A stretch of 7,095 bases of DNA from Ruminococcaceae bacterium UBA5391 (GTDB taxonomy: Bacteria; Bacillota; Clostridia; Oscillospirales; Acutalibacteraceae). Below are positions 6,813 to 7,095 of the stretch, one piece after another. Numbering within the stretch: the stretch's first letter is position 1; each line of letters opens with the position of its first letter. The position numbers and the translations under genes were made by a program. The stretch lies in NCBI GenBank assembly GCA_002410755.1, contig DHOL01000011.1, positions 1-7,095 of the forward strand, read 5' to 3'. The notes under the pieces were generated by a model. That model searched no databases. It had not been told where the DNA came from and worked only from the letters and a program-made list of their open reading frames with translations.

Positions 6813-7095
6813 TTAATTTTGGGATGAACGCATTTTCCTTCGAGCTATAAGCCAGCTGAGTCCTGCAAGGCTTCCGCACAGCAGCGCAAGCCACAGGGAT
6901 GGAAGGGAACTATCACCAGTTTTTGGCGACTGGCCGAAACCCGAAGTCGTCACGGAACTGGAGCCACCGATTTTCTCAAACTCTGCCGTTACGATCACAT
7001 TGCCGTTTGACATGGTAAAGGTATTCCCAGCAATTTCCTTGCCGTTTACAACGAAAGCCTTCAAACGGTACCCATCTTTTGCCTTGGCAGTCAGT
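6813..7095 (-). CDS. C-terminal end of a surface protein with bacterial repeat domain and SPKTG sorting signal (5' end outside window)
   Basis: The frame is open from the right edge to the TAA at 6813-6815, giving 93 residues plus one edge base. The first about 40 residues (AKDGYRLKAFVVNGKEIAG, then TFTM and VIVTAEFE) match the InlB-B/Flg_new-type bacterial repeat pattern: GY-x-L, VNG, TFTM, VTAEF. A Ser/Thr/Gly-rich linker leads to SPKTGD (6912-6929), a hydrophobic segment LPSLWLALLCGSLAGLSWLI and a basic tail ARRKMRSSQN. This is the layout of a sortase substrate, with Ser-Pro replacing Leu-Pro of LPXTG. Similar (S/P)PXTG signals are used by Clostridioides difficile sortase B. If no matching sortase exists the tail would still anchor it in the membrane. 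The function of the missing N-terminal part is unknown. An internal TTG at 7062-7064 is not a credible start, because the domain begins further upstream. Confidence 0.85.
   Translation of the reverse strand, partial: LTAKAKDGYRLKAFVVNGKEIAGNTFTMSNGNVIVTAEFEKIGGSSSVTTSGFGQSPKTGDSSLPSLWLALLCGSLAGLSWLIARRKMRSSQN

Noticed and set aside
6816..6894. A second small minus-strand frame (6709-6894) overlapping the sortase-type tail
   Set aside because: It is in another frame over the membrane tail and the terminator, so it is a shadow of the real C-terminus.

Overview
The window looks like chromosome of a low-to-mid GC Gram-positive Firmicute, probably a gut-type Clostridia (Oscillospirales/Ruminococcaceae-like). 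This is inferred from three things: a strong AAGGAGGAG ribosome binding site; an upstream gene ending in an SPKTG sortase-type tail after a Gram-positive 'bacterial repeat' domain; and a very large secreted protein built from LamG-like and bacterial Ig-like modules. I cannot name the species.

Almost everything is on the minus strand, so the window is best read from right to left. At the right edge (6813-7095) is the C-terminal end of a surface protein: an InlB-B/Flg_new-type repeat, a Ser/Thr/Gly linker, SPKTGD, a membrane segment and a basic tail. A perfect 19-bp hairpin (6760-6800) follows 12 nt after its stop codon and closes that transcription unit.

Next is an AT-rich stretch of about 630 bp without a convincing gene (6132-6759). 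It holds a plausible sigma-A promoter (6600-6627) interlocked with inverted repeats, two small hairpins that would lie in a 5' leader of about 460 nt, and two similar Shine-Dalgarno segments. Only the second (6142-6150) is well placed for the next gene.

From 6131 to the left edge runs one uninterrupted reading frame of 2043 codons with no stop; I checked the frame codon by codon. The order is signal peptide, LamG1, Ig1, LamG2, Ig2, LamG3, Ig3, Ig4, LamG4, Ig5, Ig6, a degenerate Ig7, and then the alpha-helical N-terminal part of a heparinase II/III-like (alginate lyase-type) polysaccharide lyase carrying a four-cysteine zinc-ribbon-like insertion. The C-terminal beta-sandwich of the lyase lies beyond the left edge. 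The likely role is extracellular breakdown of an acidic polysaccharide, with the LamG modules as candidate carbohydrate-binding units and the Ig modules as spacers. The substrate cannot be told from the sequence. The neighbouring sortase-type protein suggests a cell-surface glycan locus, but the gap and terminator argue that the two genes are transcribed separately.
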